Source: G963666705 sp963666705 (GTDB taxonomy: Bacteria > Pseudomonadota > Alphaproteobacteria > CADEGL01). Taken from it: a DNA stretch of 64,000 nucleotides. The DNA lies in assembly GCA_963666705.2 (NCBI GenBank), contig CAXXKO010000017.1, positions 124,001 through 188,000 on the forward strand, given 5' to 3'. Of the stretch, positions 44,951 through 53,975 are shown piece after piece (within the stretch, counting starts at the first letter, position 1; each line of letters starts with the position of its first letter). Both the position numbers and the translations under genes were made by a program. The notes below the pieces were generated by a model, which had not been told where the DNA came from, ran no database searches, and worked only from the letters and a program-made list of their open reading frames with translations.

Positions 44951-45575
44951 AGCTCTTCCCGGCAAGCGCGTGCCGCCCGTCGCGGCCGGGGTAATCATCC
45001 TCGCGTCGAGGAGCGTCGCCCGCGCCCGGCTTCTGACCGGCGCGGGTATCCGCTTCGAGGTGATCCCATCGGGCGTCGACGAGGCGGCGGTCAAGTGCCG
45101 CCACAAGCAAGCCGGCGCCGGCGCCCTCGCCCAGATTCTTGCCGGGCTAAAAGCCGTCGAGGTCTCGAGATCGCGTCCCGGCGCCATCGTCGTCGGCGCG
45201 GATCAGGTTCTCGAATGCGCCGGCACCTTGTATGATAAGCCCTCCGGCCGCGCCGCGGCCCGACGCCAGCTCCAGGCGCTGCGGGGCCGCGCCCACATCC
45301 TCGTAAGCGCCCTATCGGTCGCGTGCGACGGCATCGCGCTCTGGCGCTATGAGGAAACGGTCACCCTGACCATGCGGGCTTTCAGCGACGGCTTTCTCGA
45401 ATCCTATCTCGACATGGCCGGGGCGGCGGCCACACGCTCCGTCGGGGGATACGAGCTGGAAGGCCTCGGCGCCCAGCTGTTCGACCGGATCGAAGGCGAT
45501 TATTTCGCGGTGCTCGGCCTGCCTCTCCTGCCACTCCTCGATTTCCTGCGTGGCCGGGGATTGATCCCGCAATGA
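44940..45575 (+). CDS. maf: Maf-like nucleotide pyrophosphatase
   Basis: 211 residues from ATG 44940. Maf proteins hydrolyse non-canonical or modified nucleoside triphosphates. The ILASRSVARARLLTGAGI start and the VVGADQVLE (catalytic Asp) and YELEGLGAQLFDRIEGDYFAVLGLPL blocks are present. Overlaps ppsR by 11 bp and aroE by ATGA. Confidence 0.92.
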   Translation: MPAEALPGKRVPPVAAGVIILASRSVARARLLTGAGIRFEVIPSGVDEAAVKCRHKQAGAGALAQILAGLKAVEVSRSRPGAIVVGADQVLECAGTLYDKPSGRAAARRQLQALRGRAHILVSALSVACDGIALWRYEETVTLTMRAFSDGFLESYLDMAGAAATRSVGGYELEGLGAQLFDRIEGDYFAVLGLPLLPLLDFLRGRGLIPQ

Positions 45576-46420
45576 GGATCTCCGGCAAGGCGCGGCTCGC
45601 CGGTGTCATGGGCTGGCCGGTTGGGCATTCGCGCTCGCCCCTGTTGCACGGCCATTGGTTGGCTCACCACCGAATCGATGGTGCGTACGTGCCCCTGCCG
45701 GTCAGGCCGGAGAATCTCGGCCAGGCTCTCCGGGCCCTGCCCGCCCTCGGCTTCGCCGGCGTCAATCTCACGCTGCCTCATAAGGAATCCGCCCTTGCCC
45801 ACCTCGATCGGATCGATGACATGGGGCGGCGAATCGGGGCCGTGAACACGGTTGTCGTGGCGCGCGACGGGGCGATCCTGGGCTCGAATACCGATGGCTT
45901 CGGCTTCCTCGCCAATCTCCAGGCGGGCGCCCCCGAATGGCGCGCACCCGCGGGGCCGGCGGTCGTGATCGGTGCCGGCGGCGCCGCGCGCGCGGTATGC
46001 GCGGCGCTTCTCGATGCCGGCGCGCCCGAAATCCGCGTCGTGAACCGGACCGGCGCGCGGGCGGCGGCCCTGGCCCGGGATATGGGGGCGCGGTGCACCG
46101 TCGCCGACTGGCCCGCGCGGGCGGCGGTGCTCGCCGGCGCATCCTTGCTGGTCAACGTGACCAGCCTCGGCATGACCGGCCAAGGCGCTCTCGACCTCGC
46201 CCTCGACCGGCTGCCGCCGTCCGCCGTGGTCAACGATATCGTCTATATCCCGCTTGAGACGCCCTTGCTGGCGGCCGCGCGGGCGCGCGGCCATACGGTC
46301 GTCGACGGGCTCGGCATGCTCCTGCACCAGGGGCGGCCCGGGTTTCGCGCCTGGTTCGGGGTCGAGCCCGTGGTGACGGACGCATTGCGCCGTGAGATGC
46401 TGGCGGACCTGGGCGCGTGA
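45572..46420 (+). CDS. aroE: Shikimate dehydrogenase
   Basis: 282 residues. NADPH-dependent reduction of 3-dehydroshikimate. GWPVGHSRSPLLHGHWL (shikimate binding), GVNLTLPHKESAL with the catalytic Lys, and VVIGAGGAARAVCAAL (NADP site) are clear. Coupled to maf by ATGA and to coaE by GTGA. Confidence 0.96.
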   Translation: MRISGKARLAGVMGWPVGHSRSPLLHGHWLAHHRIDGAYVPLPVRPENLGQALRALPALGFAGVNLTLPHKESALAHLDRIDDMGRRIGAVNTVVVARDGAILGSNTDGFGFLANLQAGAPEWRAPAGPAVVIGAGGAARAVCAALLDAGAPEIRVVNRTGARAAALARDMGARCTVADWPARAAVLAGASLLVNVTSLGMTGQGALDLALDRLPPSAVVNDIVYIPLETPLLAAARARGHTVVDGLGMLLHQGRPGFRAWFGVEPVVTDALRREMLADLGA

Positions 46421-47055
46421 AGGCGCGCCCGATCATCCTGGCGCTCACCGGCTCGATCGGCATGGGCAAGTCGACGGCATCGGATCTTCTCCGCCGCATG
46501 GGCGTGCCGGTTCACGATGCCGATGCCGAGGTGCACCGATTGTTCGCGCGCGGTGGCCGCGCCGTGGCGGCCGTCGCGCGCGCCTTCCCCGAAGCCGTCG
46601 TCGATGGTGCCGTGAATCGCAAGACCTTGGGCGGAATCGTCTTCGACGATGTGGAAAAGCTCCGGGAGCTCGAGGGCATCGTCCATCCCCTCGTGCGCCT
46701 GGCTTCGGAGCGTTTTATCCGCCGCGCGCGGGCGCGCCGGTGGCCCGTGGTCGTCCTCGACATCCCGCTCCTGTTCGAGGCCGGCGCCGGCCGCCGCTTC
46801 GATGCGGCGATGGTGGTATCGGCGCCGGCTTTCGTACAGGCGGCCCGCGTGCTGGCCCGCCCGGGCGTGACGCGCGCCAGGCTCGAAGCGATCCGGGCGC
46901 GGCAAGTGCCGGACCGGGTCAAGCGCCGCAAGACGGATTTCGTCATCCCGACCGGGCTTGGCCGGCGATTGACGTTGCGCCGGCTCGGGCGCGCCGTCAC
47001 ACTGATGCGGGGTCCCCTCGGGGCGGCCCTGCGGCGGCGGCGTGGTGCGGCATGA
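46417..47055 (+). CDS. coaE: Dephospho-CoA kinase
   Basis: 212 residues. Last step of coenzyme A synthesis. P-loop LTGSIGMGKSTASD, HDADAEVHRLF and the LDIPLLFEAGAGRRFD lid/CoA region are intact. Starts at GTG 46417 within the aroE stop. Confidence 0.95.
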   Translation: MKARPIILALTGSIGMGKSTASDLLRRMGVPVHDADAEVHRLFARGGRAVAAVARAFPEAVVDGAVNRKTLGGIVFDDVEKLRELEGIVHPLVRLASERFIRRARARRWPVVVLDIPLLFEAGAGRRFDAAMVVSAPAFVQAARVLARPGVTRARLEAIRARQVPDRVKRRKTDFVIPTGLGRRLTLRRLGRAVTLMRGPLGAALRRRRGAA

Positions 47056-47729
47056 TGCGTGAAGTGGTCCTCGACACCGAAACCACGGGGCTCGACCCCA
47101 AGGACGGCGACCGCCTGGTGGAGATTGGCTGTCTGGAGCTGATTAACCACGTGCCCACCGGCGAGTCCTATCAGACCTATATCGACCCCGAGCGGGACAT
47201 GCCCGCCGGCGCCTTCGCGGTCCATGGCCTGAGTGCGGAGTTTCTCAGCCAGCACGCCGTTTTCGCCGCGGTATGCGATGGGTTTCTCGACTTCATCGGC
47301 GATTCGCCACTGGTGATACACAACGCCGATTTTGACTTGGGATTCATCAATGCCGAGCTGACCCGCATCGGTCGGCAGCCGCTCGACCCGGCTCGGGCCG
47401 TCAACACCCTCGACATAGCCCGCCGCAAGTTCCCGGGCGCGCCGGCGAGCCTCGATGCCTTGTGCCGGCGCTTCGGGATCGACAGCTCCGATCGGGCCAA
47501 GCATGGCGCCCTCATCGACGCGGAGCTGCTGGCGCTCGTCTATCTCGATCTGATCGGCGGCCGTCAACCGGGGCTCGGTCTCGGGGCTGTGGGGAAGAGG
47601 GTGGCTGTGGCCGGGCAGGTGGCCGAGCGGGCGCCGCGGGCACCGAGGCCCCATGAGCCGGGCGCCGAAGAGGTCGTCCGGCACGACGCGCTGGTCGATT
47701 CCCTCGACGACCCGATATGGCGGCGCTAG
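47052..47729 (+). CDS. dnaQ: DNA polymerase III epsilon subunit (3'-5' proofreading exonuclease)
   Basis: 225 residues. The DEDD exonuclease motifs are VVLDTETTGLDP (Exo I), IHNADFDLGFINAE (Exo II) and HGALIDAELLALVY (Exo III). The C-terminus beyond about residue 185 is a low-complexity tail. Coupled to coaE by ATGA. Its stop TAG (47727-47729) is the first TAG of dispersed element copy C. Confidence 0.95.
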   Translation: MMREVVLDTETTGLDPKDGDRLVEIGCLELINHVPTGESYQTYIDPERDMPAGAFAVHGLSAEFLSQHAVFAAVCDGFLDFIGDSPLVIHNADFDLGFINAELTRIGRQPLDPARAVNTLDIARRKFPGAPASLDALCRRFGIDSSDRAKHGALIDAELLALVYLDLIGGRQPGLGLGAVGKRVAVAGQVAERAPRAPRPHEPGAEEVVRHDALVDSLDDPIWRR

Positions 47730-47845
47730 AGCGGTTCCACCTCGTCTGGAATTGCTCCAGGCCGCAAGGCGGCCCGCCGGTCGTCCGGCGCGCCCGCGCA
47801 GGCGCGGACCTCTTGGTCCGCTGCCGCGAGCGAAACAATCGCTAG
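47726..47845 (+). repeat. Dispersed inverted-terminus element, copy C (right end shortened)
   Basis: Begins CTAGAGCGGTTCCACC and matches the family through ggacctcttggtcc and the gcgagcgaaac segment, then goes straight into a second copy at CTAG 47842. The usual right terminus (agtgggtccgatcg to CCGCTCTAG) is missing. Its first TAG is the dnaQ stop. Confidence 0.88.
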
Positions 47846-47915
47846 AGCGGTTCCACCTCGTCTGGAATCGCTCCAGGCCGCAAGGCGGCCCGCCGGTCGA
47901 CATGGAACCGCTTTA
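47842..47915 (+). repeat. Dispersed element, truncated tandem copy C2
   Basis: Repeats the left 60 bp of the element (CTAGAGCGGTTCCACC to gcccgccggtcg), then jumps to the right terminus (ggaaccgcttta). An internal deletion has left both ends, about 74 bp in all. Confidence 0.85.
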
Positions 47916-47938
47916 AGCGGCCTCGGCCGTGGGCGCGG

Positions 47939-48421
47939 TCAGGCCCCGGGCGATGCGGCGAGCGCCGCATTGTTGTCGGTGTAGAGCTTCAGGAAATCGA
48001 GCGGCTGGATGATGAGTGGCGGAAAGCCGCAATCGCGCGTCGCGTTGGCCACGATGGCGCGGGCGAAGGGAAAGAGCTGACGCGGCGCCTCGACCATCAG
48101 AATTGCCTGGACCTGATCCTCGGGTATGCCCGAGACCGTGAAGATGCCGCCATAGGTCAGCTCGCTGATGAAGAGGGTCGTCTCGCCGCTGTCGGCGCGC
48201 GCGTTGATCTGAAGCGTGACCTCGTAATTATTCTCCTGCGGCATGGGGCGCGCGGCCACGTCCACGTTGACTTCGACCTTCGGCGTCTCCGTCTGAATCG
48301 TATAGATTTCCGGCGCCCGCGGATTTTCGAACGAAAAGTCCTTGATGTATTGCGCCTGGATCAGGAACGCCTGCAAGGCCGGGCCGCTGTTGGCGGTCGG
48401 ATCCTGTGGTGCTTCGGCCAT
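47939..48421 (-). CDS. secB: Protein-export chaperone SecB
   Basis: 160 residues. Tetrameric chaperone delivering preproteins to SecA. The FLIQAQYIKDFSFENPRAP start and the LMVEAPRQLFPFARAIVAN and GGFPPLIIQPLDF-like (here DCGFPPLIIQPLDFLKLY) end are diagnostic. ATG 48421 has a GGAAGGAG ribosome site. Convergent with dnaQ across the repeats. Confidence 0.97.
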   Translation of the reverse strand: MAEAPQDPTANSGPALQAFLIQAQYIKDFSFENPRAPEIYTIQTETPKVEVNVDVAARPMPQENNYEVTLQINARADSGETTLFISELTYGGIFTVSGIPEDQVQAILMVEAPRQLFPFARAIVANATRDCGFPPLIIQPLDFLKLYTDNNAALAASPGA

Positions 48422-48482
48422 GGGGTGAGCTCCTTCCGGGTGGGGCCCGTTGGCTATCACGGAAGGGTTGGGCCGGGCAACC

Positions 48483-49037
48483 TCAAGCGCCGTCCGGCGT
48501 GCTCGGCAATGGGCCGTTGGTCGGGTCGAAGGCGATCGTCTCGGCGTTGGTGATGGTCCGGCCGGCCAATCCGCGGACGAATCCCCAATGGGTGATCACC
48601 AGCACCTCGGGCCAGTCCGAGGCCTCGGCCATGGCCACCCGGAAGCGCTCGCAGCGCTGGCCGAGGGCCGCCTCGCTCTCGATCGGGGTCGGCCACCATT
48701 CCTCTTCGAGATGGTGGAACGGGAAATCGGGCCACCGCGCGCTCAGCGCCGCGGGCGCGGTTCCAAGGTCGCAGGCGAATGCGCACCGCTCACCGACGGC
48801 GGCGTCCACCGTGACCGGGAGGCCGAGCGCGCGCGCGACGATCTCGGCGGTTTGCAGGGCCCGCGTATAGGGGCTGGTGATGAGGCGCGCGATGGCGCGG
48901 CCATCGAGGGCGCGCGCCGCGCCATGGGCTTGCTCGCGGCCCAGCGCGGTCAATTCGGGATCGCGGATCCCGGGATCGACCCGGGTGCGCGAATAATGGA
49001 CGTTGAACTCCGATTCGGCATGGCGCAGGAGGATCAT
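48483..49037 (-). CDS. Histidine phosphatase superfamily protein
   Basis: 184 residues. The catalytic LLRHAESEFN sits at the very N-terminus, followed by LTALGREQA, ITSPYTRALQTAE and VITHWGFVRGLAG (second catalytic His). These are active-site features of phosphoglycerate-mutase-like phosphatases. Its ATG overlaps the fxsA stop as ATGA. Substrate unknown. Confidence 0.9.
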   Translation of the reverse strand: MILLRHAESEFNVHYSRTRVDPGIRDPELTALGREQAHGAARALDGRAIARLITSPYTRALQTAEIVARALGLPVTVDAAVGERCAFACDLGTAPAALSARWPDFPFHHLEEEWWPTPIESEAALGQRCERFRVAMAEASDWPEVLVITHWGFVRGLAGRTITNAETIAFDPTNGPLPSTPDGA

Positions 49038-49555
49038 CGCTCGCCTTTCTCCGGGGGCCGCGTGTCCGTCTCGGCCAAGCGCGGCCGGCGAATGTCGTCA
49101 TCACCGTTGGGCCGGACCTCGAAGAATTCGGTGTCTATCGTCACATCGTCTCCCGCCGCGTCGCGGCCCTCGCCACGGGACTGGAATTCGGCGCGTCCCC
49201 GGGTCCGCAAATACCGCCAGCCCCGGCCCATGATAGCGGCCCGCAGGGCCGGTATGAAGAGGACCAGCCCCGCGGCGTCGGTCAGGAGCCCGGGCGTAAG
49301 GAGCAGGGCGCCGGCGAATATGAGGCACATGCCATCGAAGACCTCGGCGACCGGGACTTCGTGCCGGGCCAACGCTTCGCGCGCCCGCTCGAGTGTCGCG
49401 AGGCCCTGGGACCGCAGCAATGCCGTGCCGGCGGCGGCGGTCAGCACGACGAGTCCAATCGTCGGCCACAAGCCGATCAGGCCGCCGACCTCGATGAAGA
49501 TGGCGATCTCGAGAAGCGGGACTCCGACCAGAACGGCGAAAACGGCGAAGCGCAT
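49034..49555 (-). CDS. fxsA: FxsA family membrane protein
   Basis: 173 residues with two or three membrane segments near the start and a long hydrophilic tail. PLLEIAIFIEVGGLIGLW and the MCLIFAGALLLTPGLLTDAAG block are the FxsA signature; in E. coli FxsA can relieve phage T7 exclusion. Divergent from timA by 176 bp, the normal alphaproteobacterial order. Confidence 0.92.
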   Translation of the reverse strand: MRFAVFAVLVGVPLLEIAIFIEVGGLIGLWPTIGLVVLTAAAGTALLRSQGLATLERAREALARHEVPVAEVFDGMCLIFAGALLLTPGLLTDAAGLVLFIPALRAAIMGRGWRYLRTRGRAEFQSRGEGRDAAGDDVTIDTEFFEVRPNGDDDIRRPRLAETDTRPPEKGER

Positions 49556-49731
49556 CCTTGCTCTTTCCAGACCGACGGCCTATGTACGGTGGGTCGGACA
49601 CGACGGACGACCGGCCGGACCAAATATTGCCGGACCGCTACCTTTGGCCCGGCCGGCCGCTCACCCTATCTTAACCCAGGGCACGCGCGGAGGTCCAGTT
49701 GGGCTGCGCGATGCTAGCCTTGGAACCGGGC

Positions 49732-50418
49732 ATGAGCAGTGATTTCCAATATCTAGACATTCTCCTGCTCGCCATGATCGCCGCGTTCGTTATCTTGCGC
49801 TTGCGCGGCGTTCTCGGTCGACGCACTGGAAACGAGCGCCGGCCGACGGGCCTCTTCGGCCGCCGCGAGGCCAAGGAGGAGGAGTCCGACAAGATCGTCG
49901 AGCTCCCGGTCCGCCGCGGCCGACAGACGGACGAGGCGCCCGACTTGGCGGAAGAAGCCGAGACTCCGCTCGACGCCGGCCTCGCCCAAATTCATCTGGC
50001 CGACGTCGCCTTCGATCCGGACGGGTTCACTCGAGGGGCGAAGGGGGCGTTCGAGTCCGTCGTCGGGGCTTTTGCCGCCGGTGATACGGGCGCCTTGCGG
50101 CCACTACTCAGCAACGAGGTGTTCGAGAACTTCGGCGCCGCCATCGAAGCCCGGGCGGAAGGGGGCCAGACCCTCGAGACCACGGTGGTCGGCGTCAGCG
50201 CCGCCGAAATCATCGAGGCCCAAATGCAGGGCCGCACGGCATTCGTGACCGTCAAGTTCGTCAGCGAGCAGATCAACGTGACGCGGGGCGCCGCGGGCGA
50301 GGTCGTCGACGGCGATCCGACCCGCGTCAGGGTGGTCACCGATATCTGGGCCTTCGCGCGGAATACGCGGTCGCGCGATCCGAACTGGACCCTCGTTGAG
50401 ACGCGCAGCCAATCTTAG
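49732..50418 (+). CDS. timA: Tim44/TimA family membrane-associated protein
   Basis: 228 residues. A single N-terminal membrane segment (DILLLAMIAAFVILRL) is followed by a charged linker and a C-terminal Tim44-like domain (AFESVVGAFAAGDTGALRPLLSNEVFENFGAAI). It is the bacterial relative of mitochondrial Tim44; the exact role is unsettled. Start at 49732 (MSSDFQYLDI). Overlaps mltA. Confidence 0.9.
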   Translation: MSSDFQYLDILLLAMIAAFVILRLRGVLGRRTGNERRPTGLFGRREAKEEESDKIVELPVRRGRQTDEAPDLAEEAETPLDAGLAQIHLADVAFDPDGFTRGAKGAFESVVGAFAAGDTGALRPLLSNEVFENFGAAIEARAEGGQTLETTVVGVSAAEIIEAQMQGRTAFVTVKFVSEQINVTRGAAGEVVDGDPTRVRVVTDIWAFARNTRSRDPNWTLVETRSQS

Positions 50419-51514
50419 GCACGTCGCCCGACCACTCCTGCTTGCGTTGATCGCCACGTTCGGCCTTGCCGCCTGCGCGGAATCGCCGAAACCCGCCTCT
50501 CACACCCTATCGCCCATGCCGGTCGCCGACCTGCCGGGCTGGCGCGCGGGCGCGCAGGGCGGGGCCCTTTCCGCCCTCCTTCGGTCTTGCGCCCGGCTCA
50601 CCCAATTGGCCGGTGAGGCGGCCGACGGGATTCTCGGCACGGCCGCGGATTGGGAAGGCCCGTGCGCGGCCGCCGCCACCGTCGGCGCCGATAACGAAGC
50701 GGCGAGGGGCTTCTTCAGCGCCTGGTTCGTCGCGTTCGCGGCCGCCGGCGGCGGTGAGGTGGAGGGCCTGTTCACGGGCTATTACGAGCCCGAGCTTCGC
50801 GGCGCGCGGCATGAGGGAGGCGCCTACCGGTTCCCCCTCTATGGCCCGCCGCCCGACCTTGCCGACACCGGCCCCTATCTCAGCCGCGCCGAGATCGACG
50901 GGGGCGGGCTCCGCGGCCGCGGGCTGGAGGTCTTGTGGCTCGATGATCCTGTGGACGCCTTTTTCCTCCACGTGCAGGGCTCGGGCCGGGTGAGGCTGGC
51001 GAACGGGGACGTCATCCGCGCCGGCTTCGCGGGTCATAATGGGCACGAATACGTGGCCATCGGCCGGGTCCTCGTGGATGAAGGCGAGCTCGCGCTCGCG
51101 GACGCGTCCCTCCAATCGATCCGGGCCTGGCTTCGCGCCCACCCGGCGCGGGCGGCCGCGGTGATGGCGCGCAACCCACGCTACATCTTCTTCCGCGAGC
51201 TCGATGGCGCGGGGCCGGTCGGTGCCGGCGGCGTGGCGCTCACCCCTGGGCGGAGCCTGGCCGTCGACCGCGCCTATGTCCCGCTCGGCCTGCCCGTGTG
51301 GCTCGATACGACATGGCCGGGCACCGACCGGCCGCTGCGCCGGCTGGCGATCGCCCAGGACACGGGCGGCGCCATTGTCGGCCCCGTGCGCGGCGATCTC
51401 TTCTGGGGGGCCGGCGCCGAGGCCGAGGACCAGGCCGGCCATATGCGCGAGCGCGGCCGGTATTATCTTCTGCTGCCGCGCACGGTCGCGGCCCGGCGGC
51501 TGCCCACCAGTTAG
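50396..51514 (+). CDS. mltA: Membrane-bound lytic murein transglycosylase A
   Basis: 372 residues. A lipoprotein-type signal (ATFGLAACAE, Cys about residue 27) is followed by the MltA domain (EGLFTGYYEPELRGAR) and a 3D domain at the C-terminus (AIAQDTGGAIVGPVRGDLFWG). It cleaves peptidoglycan at the outer membrane. It starts at TTG 50396, 23 bp inside timA. The TAG stop (51512-51514) begins the repeat copy D. Confidence 0.93.
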   Translation: MRRAANLRHVARPLLLALIATFGLAACAESPKPASHTLSPMPVADLPGWRAGAQGGALSALLRSCARLTQLAGEAADGILGTAADWEGPCAAAATVGADNEAARGFFSAWFVAFAAAGGGEVEGLFTGYYEPELRGARHEGGAYRFPLYGPPPDLADTGPYLSRAEIDGGGLRGRGLEVLWLDDPVDAFFLHVQGSGRVRLANGDVIRAGFAGHNGHEYVAIGRVLVDEGELALADASLQSIRAWLRAHPARAAAVMARNPRYIFFRELDGAGPVGAGGVALTPGRSLAVDRAYVPLGLPVWLDTTWPGTDRPLRRLAIAQDTGGAIVGPVRGDLFWGAGAEAEDQAGHMRERGRYYLLLPRTVAARRLPTS

Positions 51515-51661
51515 AGCGTTTCCAGCTCGACTGGAATCGCTCCAGGCCGCTAGGCGGCCCGCCGGTCGTCCGGCGCGCCCGCGCGGGCGCGGACCTCTTG
51601 GTCCGCTGCCGCGAGCGAAACATGCGCTAGAGTGGGTCCGATCGAAACGGAACCGCTCTAG
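51511..51661 (+). repeat. Dispersed inverted-terminus element, copy D
   Basis: 151 bp, starting TTAGAGCGTTTCCAGC and ending CGGAACCGCTCTAG. It is complete, with all the internal hairpins. The left CTAG is TTAG here. The mltA stop is its first TAG. Confidence 0.9.
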
Positions 51662-51777
51662 CGCTTCGAGGGGGGCTTGCCTTTGCCCGGCCGGGCGCAC
51701 ATGCTGGCTGCCATGGCGGCTGGTCGACGCCGGAGCGTGTCCGGCCATGCCCGATCTCCAACGGATGTGCTGGGCGC

Positions 51778-52542
51778 GTGACTAACAAACCGAAAGTCGG
51801 GCTTTTCGTCACCTGCCTCGTGGACCTGTTCCGGCCGAGCGTCGGGTTCGCTTCCGTCAAGCTGCTGGAGGACGCGGGTTGCGAGGTCACCGTGCCGGCG
51901 GCCCAGACCTGTTGCGGGCAGCCGGCTTATAACGCGGGCGACCGCGCTAATGCGACGGCGATCGCGGCCGCCGTCATCGACGCTTTCGACGGCCTCGACT
52001 ACGTGGTGGCGCCCTCGGGCTCCTGTGCCGGCATGCTGCGCCGGCACTATCCGGCGCTCTTCGCCGACGATCCGGTGATGGCGCCCCGGGCGCGGGCCCT
52101 GGCGGCCCGGACGCACGAGCTGGTGTCGTTCCTCACCGATGTGCGCGGGCTCGACGCGGTCGCGGCGCGCCACGACGGCGCCGTCGCCTATCACGACGCA
52201 TGTTCCGGGCTGCGCGAGCTTGGCGTCAAGGCCCAGCCCCGCCGCCTCCTCGCGTCGGTCGAGGGCCTCGAGCTGCGCGAGATGGAGGACGCGGAGCTGT
52301 GTTGCGGCTTCGGCGGCACGTTCTGCGTCAAATACCCCGAGATCTCGGACCATATGGTCGCGGAGAAAATACGCCAGGCGGCCGGGACCGGCGCCGCGAT
52401 GCTGTTGGCCGGCGATCTCGGCTGTCTCCTCAACATGGCGGGCAAGGCCCGGCGCCTGGGCCGGGGAATCGAGGTCCGCCATGTGGCGGAGGTCCTCGCC
52501 GGCATGGCCGACGGCCCCGCCATCGGCGAAGCGGAGGTCTGA
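51778..52542 (+). CDS. lutA: Lactate utilization protein LutA (Cys-rich, CCG domain)
   Basis: 254 residues. Two CCG-type Cys clusters, AAQTCCGQPAYNAGD and ELCCGFGGTFCVKY, with GSCAGMLRRHY and YHDACSGLRE between, form the Fe-S oxidoreductase domain of LutA/YkgE. First gene of a lutABC set that oxidises L-lactate to pyruvate. It starts at GTG 51778. Confidence 0.94.
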   Translation: MTNKPKVGLFVTCLVDLFRPSVGFASVKLLEDAGCEVTVPAAQTCCGQPAYNAGDRANATAIAAAVIDAFDGLDYVVAPSGSCAGMLRRHYPALFADDPVMAPRARALAARTHELVSFLTDVRGLDAVAARHDGAVAYHDACSGLRELGVKAQPRRLLASVEGLELREMEDAELCCGFGGTFCVKYPEISDHMVAEKIRQAAGTGAAMLLAGDLGCLLNMAGKARRLGRGIEVRHVAEVLAGMADGPAIGEAEV

Positions 52543-52547
52543 GCCAT

Positions 52548-53975
52548 ATGCGGGTGACGAGCGCCGCCTTCGAGAGCAACGCCCGCGCGGCGCTGGAGGA
52601 TGGCCAGCTTCAGCGCGCGCTCGCCAACTTGAAGCACGGCTTCGTCCAGCGCCGCCTGGATGCCGCCGCCCGCCTGCCCGAGTTCGAGGCCCTGCGCGAC
52701 CAGGCCAGGACGATCAAGGACCACACCCTCGCAAACCTCGATTTCTACCTTGAGCGGTTCGAACAGAAAGTGCTGGAGCACGGCGGCCAGGTGCATTGGT
52801 GCCGGGATGCCGAAGAGGCCCGCCGGACCATCCTCTCGATCTGCCGGGCCTCGGGCGCGAAGACGGTGACCAAGGGCAAGAGCATGGTCGCCGAGGAGAT
52901 CGCCCTCAACGACCATCTCGAGGCCAATGGGATCGAGCCGGTGGAGACGGACCTCGGCGAATATATCATCCAGCTCCGCCGCGAGGCGCCGAGCCACATC
53001 ATCGCGCCCGCCATTCATCTCACCAAGGAGCAAGTCGCCGACACCTTCCGCGCGGCCCATACCGATCTGGCGCCCGATCGCCCCCTGGAGGAGCCCGCCG
53101 CCCTGCTGGCCGAGGCCCGCGCCAGGCTGCGGGCACGCTTCCTCGAGGCCGATGTGGGGATTACCGGGGCCAATATGCTGATCGCCGAGACCGGCTCGAG
53201 CGTGATCGTCACCAACGAGGGCAACGGCGACCTCACCCAGACCCTGCCGCGCATCCACATCGTGGTCGCCAGCCTGGAGAAGGTCGTGCCCACCCTCGAG
53301 GATGCGACCACCATCCTGCGCGTCCTCGCGCGATCGGCCACGGGCCAGGAATTCTCCGTCTACACCACATTCTCGACCGGCCCGCGGCGTCCGGACGATC
53401 CCGACGGGCCGGCCGAATACCATGTCGTCCTGCTGGATAATGGGCGCAGCGCCCTCCTCGGCACCAAGCTGCAGGACATTCTGCGCTGCATCCGCTGCGG
53501 CGCCTGCCTCAATCACTGCCCCGTCTATGGCGCGGTCGGCGGCCACGCCTTCGGCTGGGTCTATCCCGGCCCCGTCGGCGCCGTGCTGACGCCGGCGCTC
53601 GTCGGCATCGAGGCGACCGGTCACCTGCCCAACGCCTCCACCTTCTGCGGCAAATGCGAGAGCGTCTGCCCCATGCGCATTCCCCTGCCCGCCATGATGC
53701 GCCACTGGCGCGAGCGGGAGTTCGAGGCGCGCCTGTCGCGGCCCGGTATGCGGCGGGGCATCGCCCTGTGGGCCTGGATCGCGCGCCGGCCGGCGCTCTA
53801 TCACGCCCTGGCAGGCCTCGGGGCGCGGGTGCTCGCGCGCATGGGCCGGCGCGCCGGGGCCTTCACCCGCCTCCCCCTGGCGCGGGGGTGGACGGCGTTC
53901 CGCGACCTGCCCGCGCCCGAAGGCGGGACATTCCACGGCCTGTGGGCCGAGCGCATCCGGCAGGGTGGGCCATGA
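52548..53975 (+). CDS. lutB: Lactate utilization iron-sulfur protein LutB
   Basis: 475 residues. The LutB domain (VTKGKSMVAEEIALND, LTKEQVADTF, TNEGNGDLTQTLP) is followed by two [4Fe-4S] ferredoxin motifs, CIRCGACLNHCP and CGKCESVCP. It starts 5 bp after lutA and overlaps lutC as ATGA. Confidence 0.95.
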   Translation: MRVTSAAFESNARAALEDGQLQRALANLKHGFVQRRLDAAARLPEFEALRDQARTIKDHTLANLDFYLERFEQKVLEHGGQVHWCRDAEEARRTILSICRASGAKTVTKGKSMVAEEIALNDHLEANGIEPVETDLGEYIIQLRREAPSHIIAPAIHLTKEQVADTFRAAHTDLAPDRPLEEPAALLAEARARLRARFLEADVGITGANMLIAETGSSVIVTNEGNGDLTQTLPRIHIVVASLEKVVPTLEDATTILRVLARSATGQEFSVYTTFSTGPRRPDDPDGPAEYHVVLLDNGRSALLGTKLQDILRCIRCGACLNHCPVYGAVGGHAFGWVYPGPVGAVLTPALVGIEATGHLPNASTFCGKCESVCPMRIPLPAMMRHWREREFEARLSRPGMRRGIALWAWIARRPALYHALAGLGARVLARMGRRAGAFTRLPLARGWTAFRDLPAPEGGTFHGLWAERIRQGGP

